A stretch of 64,000 bases of DNA from Paramagnetospirillum magnetotacticum MS-1 (GTDB lineage: Bacteria > Pseudomonadota > Alphaproteobacteria > Rhodospirillales > Magnetospirillaceae), in contig NZ_JXSL01000022.1 of assembly GCF_000829825.1 (NCBI RefSeq), positions 1 through 64,000 of the forward strand. Reading direction: 5' to 3'. Under the pieces are notes generated by a model, which ran no database searches, was not told the DNA's origin, and saw only the letters and a program-made list of their open reading frames with translations. Made by a program: the position numbers and the translations under genes. Positions 33,358 through 43,091 of the stretch are shown here, piece by piece; positions within the stretch are counted from its first letter, which is position 1, and every line of letters starts with the position of its first letter.

Positions 33358-34191
33358 CTACTTGGTGGTCGAGCTGGTGCCCGACGACCCTGTGTTGCTG
33401 GAATTGCCCTGCAGCGCCTGAAGCTGGGCCAACGCGGCCTGGTATTGGGCGTTGGCGGCTGCCAACTGGGCATTGTTGATACTGGAAGAGTTGTCCTTGA
33501 CGCTGACCACCTTATCCATGGTCAGCGTGATGTCGTTGCCCTTGGTCCCGGCTCCCATCACCAGGGTGGTGCCGTTGGTGGCGTCGTTGGTCACCTTGGT
33601 CACCTTGCCGAAGCTGGTGCTGGTGGTGGTGATGGCCGTGCCGTCGGCGGCGGTGGCGACCACCTGGAAGGAATAGCGGCCATCGCTCAACTGGGTGCCG
33701 GACGAGTCCTTGCCGTCCCAACTGAGGCTGTGGGCGCCCGTAGCGGTTTCGCCGGTGATGGAATTGACCTGCTTGCCCGACGAGTCCTTGACCACGATCT
33801 TCACGTCGCGGGCTTCCTTGGGCAGGGTATAGGTCAGCGAGGCGGCGCCGTCCTGCAACGGCAGATCGGTGCCCGCCACCTCGACGGTCTGGCCGAGATA
33901 GCTGATGCCCTGCGAGGTTTGGGCGGTCTGCTGCAGCTTGATCAGCTTTTCCAGATTGGAATTGGCGTTGATCTGCTGCTCGACGCTGGAGAACTGGACC
34001 AGCTGATTGGTGAACTGGGTCGAGTCCATGGGCGACAACGGGTCCTGATGCTTCAGCTGCGTGGTCAGCATGGTCAGGAAGGTGTTGAAGTTGCTGCCCA
34101 GCGTGGCCTTGCCAGCCGCCGAGCCGGTGGCGGCGGCCGTGGCGGCGGTGCTGGAGGTATTGGTATTGCTGGTGGTGCCGACGGTGGTCAT
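33358..34191 (-). CDS. flgD: FlgD, hook-capping scaffold
   Basis: 277 residues. The N-terminal region has the FlgD core FNTFLTMLTTQLKHQDPLSP, then MDSTQFTNQLVQFSSVEQQI. The middle has FlgD Ig-like and tudor-like segments (GQTVEVAGTDLPL, HSLSWDGKDSSGTQLSDGRY). The last 50 residues are alanine/glutamine-rich. FlgD caps the growing hook and is removed when it is done. It follows fliK by about 10 bases and precedes flgE, so the three form one unit. Confidence 0.95.
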   Translation of the reverse strand: MTTVGTTSNTNTSSTAATAAATGSAAGKATLGSNFNTFLTMLTTQLKHQDPLSPMDSTQFTNQLVQFSSVEQQINANSNLEKLIKLQQTAQTSQGISYLGQTVEVAGTDLPLQDGAASLTYTLPKEARDVKIVVKDSSGKQVNSITGETATGAHSLSWDGKDSSGTQLSDGRYSFQVVATAADGTAITTTSTSFGKVTKVTNDATNGTTLVMGAGTKGNDITLTMDKVVSVKDNSSSINNAQLAAANAQYQAALAQLQALQGNSSNTGSSGTSSTTK

Positions 34192-34202
34192 TGACTTCGC
34201 TC

Positions 34203-35981
34203 CTACACCGAGATGTCGACGCCGGAGCGTCCGCCCAGCGTCCGGCCGCGGGCGGCCTGGGCCGCGCCAGCGGTGGCGGCCATCTGGCCGTCTTCGCCAT
34301 TGGCGGCGCCACGGCCACGGCCACGGCGCGAACGGGTGTTGTTGTGGTTGCGGTCGGCGTTCTGCTGCTGCTCGCCGCCCTTCAGGCTGAAGGTGGTGGC
34401 GGTGGAGTCGGGCTTGAGGCCCGCATCTTCCAGAGCCTTTTCCAGGCCCTTGGCGTCCTTTTGCAGCATGGCCAGGGTTTCGGGCTTGTCGGCGCTGACC
34501 GTGGCCGTGACATGACCATCGGCGGAGACTTCCAGCTTGATCTCGATCTTGCCCAGGTCATAAGGCTTCAACTGGATCTTGATGGTGTCGGCGCCGTCCT
34601 TGACCTGCTTGTCGATCTGGACGGTGACCTGCTCCATCACCTGGGCCTGGACCAGGGTGCGGGGCGTCCGGGCGGCGGTCTGGGCGGCCTGTCCGGCCGA
34701 GGCCTTGTCCGCCGCCTGGGCGCCGCCCACACCGGCGAGACCGATGACGTTGCGCTGTTCCGGAACGGTCTCGTCGGTGACGGAAGCCTCGACCTGGGCG
34801 GCCAGAATGGCGGCGAAGGGGCTGGCCTCGGGTTCGGCGGCGGCCGGGCTGCCCGTCTCCTGGGTCGGGGTGGCCGAGGGCTGCTCGACCAGAGCCGCGC
34901 CCGCTTCCTGCTGGCCCGAGCCAAAGCCCTGACCCTGCTGCTGGTCCTGGCTATTGCCCTGGGCATTGGCGGCCTGGGCGGCGAGGTCCTGCAAAGACAG
35001 GGTTTCGAGCACGGTGGAGGTGGTCTGGGTGGTGGGCGTGGTTTCCACGGTGGTGGTCTGGACCTTGATGTCCAGGTGGACATTGGACCCCGCCAGCAAT
35101 TCGGCCAGATCGCGCGCCTGCTCGTCGGCCAGGCTGTCCTTCAGATCATCGGCATTGGCCTGGGCGGCGGCCTTGTGCTGGCCCACCTTGGCGACCAGCT
35201 GGCTGACCAGTTCGGTCGCAGCGTCCAGGGCGTCGTCCATGTCGCCGTTCTGCACATCCTTGACCAGCCGGTTCTCCAGATCGCTGACGCGCTTGCGGTC
35301 ATCGGCCGAGAGGCCCGCCATGGGGTCCTTCTGCTGGTCCTTGGTATCGTCGGCGCCTGTCAGCTGTGCCTTCACATCCTGGACCAGGGCGTTGGGATCC
35401 TGTGTCGGAGCATTGGCGGAACCGGGGTCCACCTGCACGATCTCGACGGTTTCCTTGATGGTCACATCGACGGCGATGATGATCTGCTGGTCGTCCTGGG
35501 CCTTGATCGCTTCCGGCGCCTGGACGGTCTGATCATCCTTGGCGGCGTTGCTCTTGTCCGAGGTATCGGCGGCGGCAATCTGGACGGCGGGGGTGCTGTC
35601 ATCGTCGTTCTGAGCGGGGGCCGGAGCAGCCTGGGCGTCGTCATCCTTGCGGGCCTTGGCCGTGTTGCCGCCAGCGGCGCGGGGCTTGTCGGCCTTGAGC
35701 GCGGGACGGGCATCCTTGGCATCGCCCTGGGCGTCCTTGCGGGCGTCCTTGGCGTCGATCTTCACTTCCGTGTGCAGATGGGTGATGTGCTCGGACAAGA
35801 CCTTGTCGCCGGAGGCCAGTCCGCCCAGGCTTCCGTTCTTGCCGGCAAAGCGCTGGGTGGTCTGCTGCAGCACCGAGAGGAAGGCGTCCTCCGCCGACAC
35901 CCCCGCCTGCGCCTTGTCCTGGGAGACGGGCGTCATGTTGGCTTCGGGTACCACACGCTTGTCGATGGATTGCACGGTCAT
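34203..35981 (-). CDS. fliK: FliK, flagellar hook-length control protein
   Basis: 592 residues from the ATG at 35981 (MTVQSIDKRVVPEANMTPVS), behind GGGGAC. The first 400 residues are disordered, with many Asp/Ala/Gln/Lys, as in other FliK rulers. The C-terminal Flg_hook domain has TVQIDKQVKDGADTIKIQLK, then PYDLGKIEIKLEVSADGHVT, and LAMLQKDAKGLEKALEDAGL. It is first in fliK-flgD-flgE, with a sigma-54-type promoter just upstream. The C-terminal basic tail is probably linked to export. Confidence 0.9.
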   Translation of the reverse strand: MTVQSIDKRVVPEANMTPVSQDKAQAGVSAEDAFLSVLQQTTQRFAGKNGSLGGLASGDKVLSEHITHLHTEVKIDAKDARKDAQGDAKDARPALKADKPRAAGGNTAKARKDDDAQAAPAPAQNDDDSTPAVQIAAADTSDKSNAAKDDQTVQAPEAIKAQDDQQIIIAVDVTIKETVEIVQVDPGSANAPTQDPNALVQDVKAQLTGADDTKDQQKDPMAGLSADDRKRVSDLENRLVKDVQNGDMDDALDAATELVSQLVAKVGQHKAAAQANADDLKDSLADEQARDLAELLAGSNVHLDIKVQTTTVETTPTTQTTSTVLETLSLQDLAAQAANAQGNSQDQQQGQGFGSGQQEAGAALVEQPSATPTQETGSPAAAEPEASPFAAILAAQVEASVTDETVPEQRNVIGLAGVGGAQAADKASAGQAAQTAARTPRTLVQAQVMEQVTVQIDKQVKDGADTIKIQLKPYDLGKIEIKLEVSADGHVTATVSADKPETLAMLQKDAKGLEKALEDAGLKPDSTATTFSLKGGEQQQNADRNHNNTRSRRGRGRGAANGEDGQMAATAGAAQAARGRTLGGRSGVDISV

Positions 35982-36033
35982 GGTCTTGTCCCCGCGAAAT
36001 GGGCTGGCGAACGGTCTTTCACGCCAAGACCAG

Positions 36034-36050
36034 AGCAAGCGGCGGGCCAA
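36034..36050 (-). promoter_or_regulatory. Sigma-54 promoter of fliK-flgD-flgE
   Basis: On the minus strand the sequence TTGGCCCGCCGCTTGCT matches the consensus TGGCAC-N5-TTGC with correct GG/GC spacing. Transcription would start near 36022, about 40 bases before the fliK ATG. A gene for the matching activator (FlbD) is in the same cluster. A FlbD-like half-site, CCCGGCATTTTT, lies at 36142-36153. Confidence 0.72.
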
Positions 36051-36174
36051 GTTCCTTGAATGCGCCTAGTGCGCTGTATTTGCTGAGTAAATTATTTTTC
36101 GCGAAGAGGGGCGGATGGGGTCTGGACCCGCTCTTGGGAAAAAAATGCCGGGTGTGGGGGAAAAGCCTGCCGGT

Positions 36175-36435
36175 TCAGTAGATGTCTGGGTCCCTGTCGT
36201 CGTCCTTGGCCAGACTCATGATTCCAACGCCCATGGCCACCGAACCGAAGGTGACGAACAGGCCGAGGAACATCAGGATCAGGACCGGGGCGGGATTGGG
36301 GGAATCCATGGCCAGGGTGCGGATATGGCCGAGATCGGTGGCCAGAACCAATCCGCCGAAGGTCGCGGCGGCGGCCAGGCCGTAGCACAGATGCTGGACC
36401 AGGAATTTCAGCGGCTCGCGTTCCTTGGGCGTCAT
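36175..36435 (-). CDS. Small inner-membrane protein, unknown
   Basis: 86 residues with two hydrophobic segments (about 14-34 and 47-72) separated by a short loop, then an acidic tail DDDRDPDIY. There is no signal peptide cleavage site and no known family. It starts with MTPKEREPLKFLVQHLCYGL, and the stop lies about 195 bases upstream of the fliK start. The length, codon use and two-helix pattern support a real gene. A role in flagellar function is possible only by position. Confidence 0.65.
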   Translation of the reverse strand: MTPKEREPLKFLVQHLCYGLAAAATFGGLVLATDLGHIRTLAMDSPNPAPVLILMFLGLFVTFGSVAMGVGIMSLAKDDDRDPDIY

Positions 36436-36487
36436 GATGTCACCCTTCCTATATCCCGCCCTCGATCGGCGGGCGCGCCTTCCGGGT

Positions 36488-36518
36488 CGCTTGCCTCCCG
36501 CGGCATAAGCCGCGCGGC
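36488..36518. repeat. Dispersed repeat family B, copy 1
   Basis: CGCTTGCCTCCCGCGGCATA, then AGCCGCGC. The same sequence occurs inverted at 55042-55070 with one or two changes. It sits between two genes and is itself partly palindromic. Confidence 0.65.
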
Positions 36519-36527
36519 CCCTTGGGC

Positions 36528-37292
36528 CTAACCATTTCCCGATGAGTCCGACTCATCGGGAAATGGTGTCACGGCGGCACCCAATTCGGCCGCCAGGGCG
36601 CGGGTTTCGGTCATGACGCGGTCCAGTTCTCCGGCATCGACGCCGCGCGCCACGATGCTCACCAGGGAACGGCCTTCGGTGAACGAGGGATAGGAGCCCA
36701 CATCCACATGGGGATGGCGGTCCTGAATGCGGGCCAGACCCTCGGCCAGATCGCCTTCACGCACGCAAAGCGTCACCGAGCGCGACAACTGGGGCGGTCC
36801 TTCCACCAGGGTGTGGCGGATGCCCTCGAACATGGCGCGCAGGATGGAGGGAACGCCCGCCATGACGAAGACATTATCCAGGCGAAAGCCCGGCGCCTGG
36901 CTGATGGCATTGTCCACCAGTTGGGCGCCCGCTGGAATCTCGGCCATCTTGAGGCGGGCGGCGTTCAGTTCGCCCTCGCCATAACGGCTTTGCAGGCGGC
37001 GGACGGCTTCCGGGTTGCGCTCCAAGGCCACGCCGAAGGCCTTGGCGATGGCCGCCGAGGTGATGTCGTCATGGGTGGGGCCGATGCCGCCGCTGGTGAA
37101 GACATAGGTATGGGTGGCCCGCAACGCGTCCAGGGCGGCGATGATGGCGGCCTGATCGTCGCGGACGATGCGCACTTCCGCCAGCGTGATGCCGCGGGCC
37201 GCCAGTTCCTTGCCCAGATAGGCGACATTGGCATCCTGGGTGCGACCCGACAGGATTTCGTTGCCGATCACCAGGATTGCCGCATTGGCCAT
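36528..37292 (-). CDS. CinA-like molybdopterin-binding domain protein
   Basis: 254 residues of the MoaB/Mog fold found in the N-terminal half of CinA: ILVIGNEILSGRTQDANVAY, then FTSGGIGPTHDDITSAAIAK, the conserved GGxGPTxDD loop, and VFVMAGVPSILRAM. Stand-alone versions lack the C-terminal nicotinamide-nucleotide amidase. The exact role is unclear. The last eleven residues (TPFPDESDSSGNG) are encoded by one arm and loop of a 37-base perfect hairpin, so the original C-terminus was probably shorter or different. It starts 28 bases after the GNAT-Nudix gene's end. Confidence 0.8.
   Translation of the reverse strand: MANAAILVIGNEILSGRTQDANVAYLGKELAARGITLAEVRIVRDDQAAIIAALDALRATHTYVFTSGGIGPTHDDITSAAIAKAFGVALERNPEAVRRLQSRYGEGELNAARLKMAEIPAGAQLVDNAISQAPGFRLDNVFVMAGVPSILRAMFEGIRHTLVEGPPQLSRSVTLCVREGDLAEGLARIQDRHPHVDVGSYPSFTEGRSLVSIVARGVDAGELDRVMTETRALAAELGAAVTPFPDESDSSGNG
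36531..36567 (-). terminator. Perfect 17-bp hairpin at the end of the CinA-like gene
   Basis: ACCATTTCCCGATGAGT and ACTCATCGGGAAATGGT flank a 3-base loop. The gene stop (TAG) lies directly after the outer base of the stem. No T-run follows leftward, so it may be a stem that stabilises the message end or a repeat insertion. Confidence 0.5.
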
Positions 37293-37319
37293 GACTGTCT
37301 CCCATATGAGGGAGCTATA

Positions 37320-38303
37320 CTATACCCAGTCGCGCAGGATGGCGACCAGGGGGATATCGGCGGGTGGCATGGGCAGGTCGCCCAGGCGCTGGGCGCGGAC
37401 CCACCTCAATTCCTGGCCTTCGCGGGCGCTGGGGTTTCCTTTCCACACCCGGACCACGTAAAGCGGCATCAAGAGGTGGAAGGTGTCGTAATCATGGGAG
37501 GCGAAGGCGACGGGGGCCAGGCAGCTTTCGCGCACATCGATGCCCAGTTCCTCTTCCAGTTCACGGACCAGGGCGCTTTCCGGCGTCTCGCCCTCGCCGA
37601 TCTTGCCGCCGGGAAATTCCCACAGCCCTTCCATGCTCTTGCCGGTGGGCCGCGACGCCATCAGGACGCGGCCGTCGCCGTCCACCAGGGCGGCGGCCAC
37701 CACCAGCAGGGTGGGGCGGAGCGAGCGGGCCATCACCCACTCGGCCTTGCGCAGTTGGAAGACCGGCGAGACGACGCTGGTTCCCCGCGCGGGCATGGGA
37801 CAGGTATCCACATGGTGGAAGGTCAGCCCCGCCTTCTCCAGCACCCGCTTTGACGCGGCGTTGTCGGGATGGAACGAGGCCCAGGCCCGGTCGAAGCCCA
37901 GTGTCTCGAACAAGTGACGGATCAGGCGATGGGCCGCCTCGGTGGCATAGCCCTGGTTCCAGAATTCCTTGCCGATCCAGTAGCCCAGTTCCGGCGTTCC
38001 GTCGTGCTCGAGACCGAATCCCATCACGCCGATCAGCACATTATCGGTGGTGCGTTCCAGGGCCAGGGCCACGCCTTTGCCCTCGATGCGGCGGACTTCT
38101 TGCTGGGCGACGAAGGTCTTGGCGTCGGCCGGGGTGAACGGGTGGGGGATGGCGGCGGTCAGACGCACCACCTCCCAATCGTCGAGCAAGGCGACCAGGG
38201 CGTCCAGGTCCTTGTCGCCCACGGGGCGCATGCGCAACCGCGCGGTCAGCAGGGGATGGCCTGCCCAGACCGTGCCCGTTTCCCGGCAACCCCGCTCCGC
38301 CAT
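37320..38303 (-). CDS. GNAT acetyltransferase fused to Nudix hydrolase
   Basis: 327 residues. The first half is a RimJ/GNAT N-acetyltransferase (LTARLRMRPVGDKDLDALVA; ELGYWIGKEFWNQGYATEAA; NAASKRVLEKAGL). The second half is a MutT-like Nudix domain with a complete Nudix box G-x5-E-x7-RE-x2-EE-x-G, seen as GGKIGEGETPESALVRELEE, then ELGI. MutT-type enzymes remove oxidised nucleotides such as 8-oxo-dGTP. What the acetyltransferase modifies is unknown. The domain join is at about residue 195. It lies between argJ and the CinA-like gene, same strand as both. The start ATG at 38303 could be replaced by later ones. Confidence 0.85.
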   Translation of the reverse strand: MAERGCRETGTVWAGHPLLTARLRMRPVGDKDLDALVALLDDWEVVRLTAAIPHPFTPADAKTFVAQQEVRRIEGKGVALALERTTDNVLIGVMGFGLEHDGTPELGYWIGKEFWNQGYATEAAHRLIRHLFETLGFDRAWASFHPDNAASKRVLEKAGLTFHHVDTCPMPARGTSVVSPVFQLRKAEWVMARSLRPTLLVVAAALVDGDGRVLMASRPTGKSMEGLWEFPGGKIGEGETPESALVRELEEELGIDVRESCLAPVAFASHDYDTFHLLMPLYVVRVWKGNPSAREGQELRWVRAQRLGDLPMPPADIPLVAILRDWV

Positions 38304-38321
38304 GACCTCGTCTCCGTTCCC

Positions 38322-39551
38322 TCAGGTCCGATAGGACCCGTTGATATCGATATAAGCGTGTGTCAGGTCGCAAGTATAGACGGTGGATCGCCCCTTGCCC
38401 ACGCCCACATCCACTTCGATGACGATATCCTTGCCCTTGAAGTGGGCGGCTACCGGGGCTTCGTCGTAGCCGTGGGCCATTTCACCCTTGTCGGCCACCA
38501 GAACGCCGCCCATGCGGATGGAGAGTTTGTCGCGGTTGGCCTTCTCGCCCGCCTTGCCCACGGCGGCCACGACGCGGCCCCAATTGGCGTCCTCGCCCGC
38601 GATGGCGGTCTTGACCAGGGGCGAGTTGGCGATGGACATGCCGATGGTGCGCGCCGCCTTCTTGCCCGCCGCGCCGCTCACATGGATGGTGACAAATTTG
38701 GTGGCGCCCTCGCCGTCACGCACCACCTGCAACGCCAGATCCAGCAGCAGGTCGAACAGCTTGGCCTTGAAATCGGCCAGACGCTTGTCCTTGGCATCCT
38801 TGATCACCTTGTTGCCAGCCTTGCCCGTGGCAAAGAGCATCAGGGTGTCGCTGGTCGAGGTGTCGGAATCCACGGTGATGGCGTTGAAGGACTTGTCCAC
38901 GCCCTTGGACAGCAGATCCTGCAGCACCGCAGCGGGCAATGCTGCGTCGGTGAAGACGTAGGACAGCATGGTGGCCATGTCGGGCGCGATCATGCCCGCG
39001 CCCTTGGCGATGCCGTTGATGATGACCGGGGTGCCGTCGATCACCGCGATGCGGGTGGCGCCCTTGGGATAGGTGTCGGTGGTCATGATGGCCTGGGCGG
39101 CTTCCTGCCAATTGCCGGGCTGAAGCTTGGCGCGCACATCGCCCAGCGCCGCCGTGATCTTCTCGTCGGGCAGGCGCACGCCGATCGTGCCGGTGGACGC
39201 GATATAGACTTCCGAGTCCTTGCAGTCCACCAGGGCGGAGGTGGCTTCCACCGTGCGGCGCACCGAGGCCTCGCCCACCGAGCCGGTGAAGGCGTTGGCA
39301 TTGCCGGAATTGACCACCAGGGCGCGGGCCGAGCCCTTGGCTACCGCGCTTCGGCACCATTCCACCGGAGCCGAGGCGGTCAGCGAACGGGTGAACACGC
39401 CTGCGGCCGTGGTGCCCTTGTCCATCTCGACCATCAGCAGGTCGGTGCGCCCGGCATAGCGCACGCCGCAGGCGTGGCTGGCCAGCCGGATGCCGTTGAT
39501 GACGGGCATGTCGGGAAAGCGTTCGGGAGCGAGGGGGGAGATGGCGGTCAT
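38322..39551 (-). CDS. argJ: ArgJ, ornithine acetyltransferase / N-acetylglutamate synthase
   Basis: 409 residues, usual for bifunctional ArgJ. It recycles acetyl groups from acetylornithine to glutamate in arginine synthesis. The self-cleavage site is visible as GAGMIAPDMATML, with Thr as the new N-terminal nucleophile of the beta chain. Other family stretches are ALVVNSGNANAFTGSVGE, GVRLPDEKI, and SPLVKTAIAGEDANWGRVVA. It ends 19 bases before the GNAT-Nudix start, so the two are probably co-transcribed. Confidence 0.97.
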   Translation of the reverse strand: MTAISPLAPERFPDMPVINGIRLASHACGVRYAGRTDLLMVEMDKGTTAAGVFTRSLTASAPVEWCRSAVAKGSARALVVNSGNANAFTGSVGEASVRRTVEATSALVDCKDSEVYIASTGTIGVRLPDEKITAALGDVRAKLQPGNWQEAAQAIMTTDTYPKGATRIAVIDGTPVIINGIAKGAGMIAPDMATMLSYVFTDAALPAAVLQDLLSKGVDKSFNAITVDSDTSTSDTLMLFATGKAGNKVIKDAKDKRLADFKAKLFDLLLDLALQVVRDGEGATKFVTIHVSGAAGKKAARTIGMSIANSPLVKTAIAGEDANWGRVVAAVGKAGEKANRDKLSIRMGGVLVADKGEMAHGYDEAPVAAHFKGKDIVIEVDVGVGKGRSTVYTCDLTHAYIDINGSYRT

Positions 39552-39586
39552 GGAATCGGGTCTCGTCTCGGGTGATGAAAAGGAGA

Positions 39587-39618
39587 AAGGCCCGGCTGCT
39601 TGTCAGCGGCCGGGCCTT
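39587..39618 (-). terminator. Intrinsic terminator of the PpiC-type gene
   Basis: AAGGCCCGGC pairs with GCCGGGCCTT over a 12-base loop. Leftward, TTTCTCCTTTT follows. It lies 12 bases past the prolyl isomerase stop and just upstream of the argJ start. Confidence 0.75.
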
Positions 39619-39629
39619 GGGGAAGGCTT

Positions 39630-40451
39630 TTACTTCTTGGCCGCGTCCAGCGGCGTGCCGTCGGGCTTGAACCGCTTGATCTTGGCCTTGTCGCGCAAAT
39701 CCACGACCATCTTTTCCTGCAATTCGTCGGCGATCTGGCGCGCGATCACCGGCTTGGCCTGGTCATAGGGCGGAATGGTCGCCATCCGCTTGTCCTCGAC
39801 CTTGATGACGTGATAGCCGAACTGGGTCTTCACCGGGGTCTTGGACACTTCGCCCGGACGCATGGCGAAAGCGACGGTGGAGAATTCCGGCACCATGGCG
39901 CCCTGGACGAAATAGCCCAGGTCGCCACCCATGGCGCCCGAACCGGTGTCCTTGGACCGGGACTTGGCCAGTTCGCCGAAGTCCTGGCCGCGATTCAGAT
40001 CGGCGATGATGGAGCGGGCGCTTTCCTCGGTCTCCACCAGGATGTGGCGCGCATGCACCTCTTCCTGCGGCTGGAAGTTCTTCACCGCCTGGTCATAGCG
40101 GGCCTTGACCGCTTCCTCGGTGATGGCGCCGCGCACCTTCTTCTGCATCAGGGCCTGGGCCATGAGCTGAATCTCGACACGGTGCAGCGCGGCCTTAACC
40201 TCCGGGTCGGCGTCCAGCTTGTCCCGCTTGGCCTGTTCATAGACCAGCTGGTTGTTGATGGCGACCTCGAGCACCGCCTCATAGGGGGCCTGGGGTCCCA
40301 TCTGGCGGCCGAACTCGGCCAGTTGCGACATCTTGATGTCGGAGCCGTTGACATTGGCGACAACGGTGTCGGCGGCGAAAGCCGGGCTGGCGGCCAGCCC
40401 CGCCGCCAGGGAAAGGGCGACCAAGGGGCGGCGCGCGAACAGCATCTTCAT
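39630..40451 (-). CDS. Exported PpiC/SurA-type peptidyl-prolyl isomerase
   Basis: 273 residues from the ATG at 40451 behind GAAGGA. Residues 1-27 (MKMLFARRPLVALSLAAGLA, then ASPAFA) are a signal peptide with an AFA cleavage site. The N-terminal chaperone helices (SQLAEFGRQMGPQAPYEAVL) are followed by a parvulin domain, with EVHARHILVETEESARSIIA, LGYFVQGAMVPEF and FGYHVIKVEDKR. It helps fold outer-membrane and periplasmic proteins. A basic C-terminus follows. A longer in-frame extension upstream only shadows the antisense of gap, so it is not used. Confidence 0.88.
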   Translation of the reverse strand: MKMLFARRPLVALSLAAGLAASPAFAADTVVANVNGSDIKMSQLAEFGRQMGPQAPYEAVLEVAINNQLVYEQAKRDKLDADPEVKAALHRVEIQLMAQALMQKKVRGAITEEAVKARYDQAVKNFQPQEEVHARHILVETEESARSIIADLNRGQDFGELAKSRSKDTGSGAMGGDLGYFVQGAMVPEFSTVAFAMRPGEVSKTPVKTQFGYHVIKVEDKRMATIPPYDQAKPVIARQIADELQEKMVVDLRDKAKIKRFKPDGTPLDAAKK

Positions 40452-41765
<1,314 letters not shown>

Positions 41766-41781
41766 GCCGGTCGTTCGATGC

Positions 41782-41806
41782 GGGCGGAAGGGTCTCCCTT
41801 CCGCCC
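41782..41806 (+). terminator. Hairpin between gap and pgk
   Basis: GGGCGGAAGGG pairs perfectly with CCCTTCCGCCC over a 3-base loop, 17 bases past the gap stop. There is only a short T tract, so it may be a partial terminator that sets the gap/pgk ratio. Confidence 0.55.
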
Positions 41807-41836
41807 GAATTCCATTTAAGACAAAAGGGGGCATTC

Positions 41837-43054
41837 ATGTTCCGGACCATCGACAGCTTCGACGTCAAGGGCAAGCGGGTGCTGGTGCGCGCCGATCTCA
41901 ACGTTCCGGCCAAGGACGGCAAGGTCACCGATACCACCCGTATCGACCGCTCCGCCGCCACCTTGAAGGAGCTGGCGGGCAAGGGCGCCAAGGTCATCGT
42001 ACTGACCCATTTCGGCCGCCCCAAGGGCCGTGACGCCAAGTACTCCCAGAAGCTGCTGGTCGAGCCGCTGGCGCGGGCGGTGGGACAGCCCGTCCTGTGG
42101 GCCGATGACTGCATCGGCGTCGAGGTCGAGCAGATGATCGCCAAGATGAAGGACGGCGAGATCGCCCTTTTGGAAAACGTCCGCTTCTACGAGAACGAGG
42201 AAGAGAACGACATCGGCTTTGCCAAGATGCTGGCCGGTCTCGGCGATATCTATGTCAACGACGCCTTCTCGACCGCGCACCGCGCCCATGCTTCCACCGA
42301 AGGCGTGGCCCATCTACTGCCCTGTGCCGCCGGGCGTCTGATGCAGGCCGAGTTGGAAGCGCTGGGCAAGGCGCTGGAACATCCCGAGAAGCCCGTGGCC
42401 GCCATCGTCGGCGGCGCCAAGGTCTCCACCAAGCTGGACCTGCTGGGCAATCTGGTGGCCCGCGTCGATTACCTGATCATCGGCGGCGGCATGGCCAACA
42501 CCTTCCTGTTCGCCCAGGGCAAGCAGGTGGGCAAGTCCTTGTGCGAGAAGGATCTGGCCGACACCGCGCGCGAGATTCTGGAAAAGGCCAAGGCCGCCCA
42601 TTGCCATATCGTCCTGCCGGTCGATGCCGTGGTGGCGGGGGAGTTCGCCGAGAATGCCGCCAATCAGGTGGTTTCCGTCGATGCTGTGCCCGCCGACAAG
42701 ATGATCCTGGATGCCGGTCCGGCCTCGGCCGAGGCCATCATCGACCGCCTGGGCGGCTGCAAGACCCTGGTGTGGAACGGCCCCCTGGGCGCCTTCGAGA
42801 TCGCGCCCTTCGACAAGGCCACCAACGCGGTGGCTCAATGGGCCGCCGAGCGCACCGTTCAGGGCAAGCTGCTGACCGTGGGCGGGGGCGGTGACACCGT
42901 CTCGGCCCTGGCCAAGGCGGGCGTCGAGGACAAGTTCTCCTACATCTCCACGGCGGGCGGCGCCTTCCTGGAATGGCTGGAAGGCAAGGTCCTGCCCGGC
43001 GTCGCGGCCCTCGAGGTCAAGAACTGCGGCTCGGGCTGCGGCTGCGGCGGCTGA
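41837..43054 (+). CDS. pgk: Phosphoglycerate kinase with Cys-rich tail
   Basis: 405 residues. N-terminal [20 protein letters not shown], then the arginine/substrate region LTHFGRPKG and [13 protein letters not shown]. The nucleotide-binding part has [20 protein letters not shown] and [17 protein letters not shown]. The enzyme interconverts 1,3-bisphosphoglycerate and 3-phosphoglycerate with ADP/ATP. The last residues are [11 protein letters not shown], with three cysteines in a glycine-rich tail; this is not a usual PGK ending and could bind a metal or be a redox site. The ribosome site is AAAAGGGGG. Confidence 0.97.
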   Translation: MFRTIDSFDVKGKRVLVRADLNVPAKDGKVTDTTRIDRSAATLKELAGKGAKVIVLTHFGRPKGRDAKYSQKLLVEPLARAVGQPVLWADDCIGVEVEQMIAKMKDGEIALLENVRFYENEEENDIGFAKMLAGLGDIYVNDAFSTAHRAHASTEGVAHLLPCAAGRLMQAELEALGKALEHPEKPVAAIVGGAKVSTKLDLLGNLVARVDYLIIGGGMANTFLFAQGKQVGKSLCEKDLADTAREILEKAKAAHCHIVLPVDAVVAGEFAENAANQVVSVDAVPADKMILDAGPASAEAIIDRLGGCKTLVWNGPLGAFEIAPFDKATNAVAQWAAERTVQGKLLTVGGGGDTVSALAKAGVEDKFSYISTAGGAFLEWLEGKVLPGVAALEVKNCGSGCGCGG

Positions 43055-43091
43055 TCGCGTAAACCCCAGGCGGGCTGCCGCCCGCACCCGC

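Noticed and set aside
30813-33479. Very long open frame on the plus strand opposite flgE (and similar ones opposite fliK, flbD-fliG and the J-domain gene)
   Set aside because: They mirror real genes in a GC-rich genome, have His/Gln/Gly-rich composition with no domain, and lack ribosome sites.
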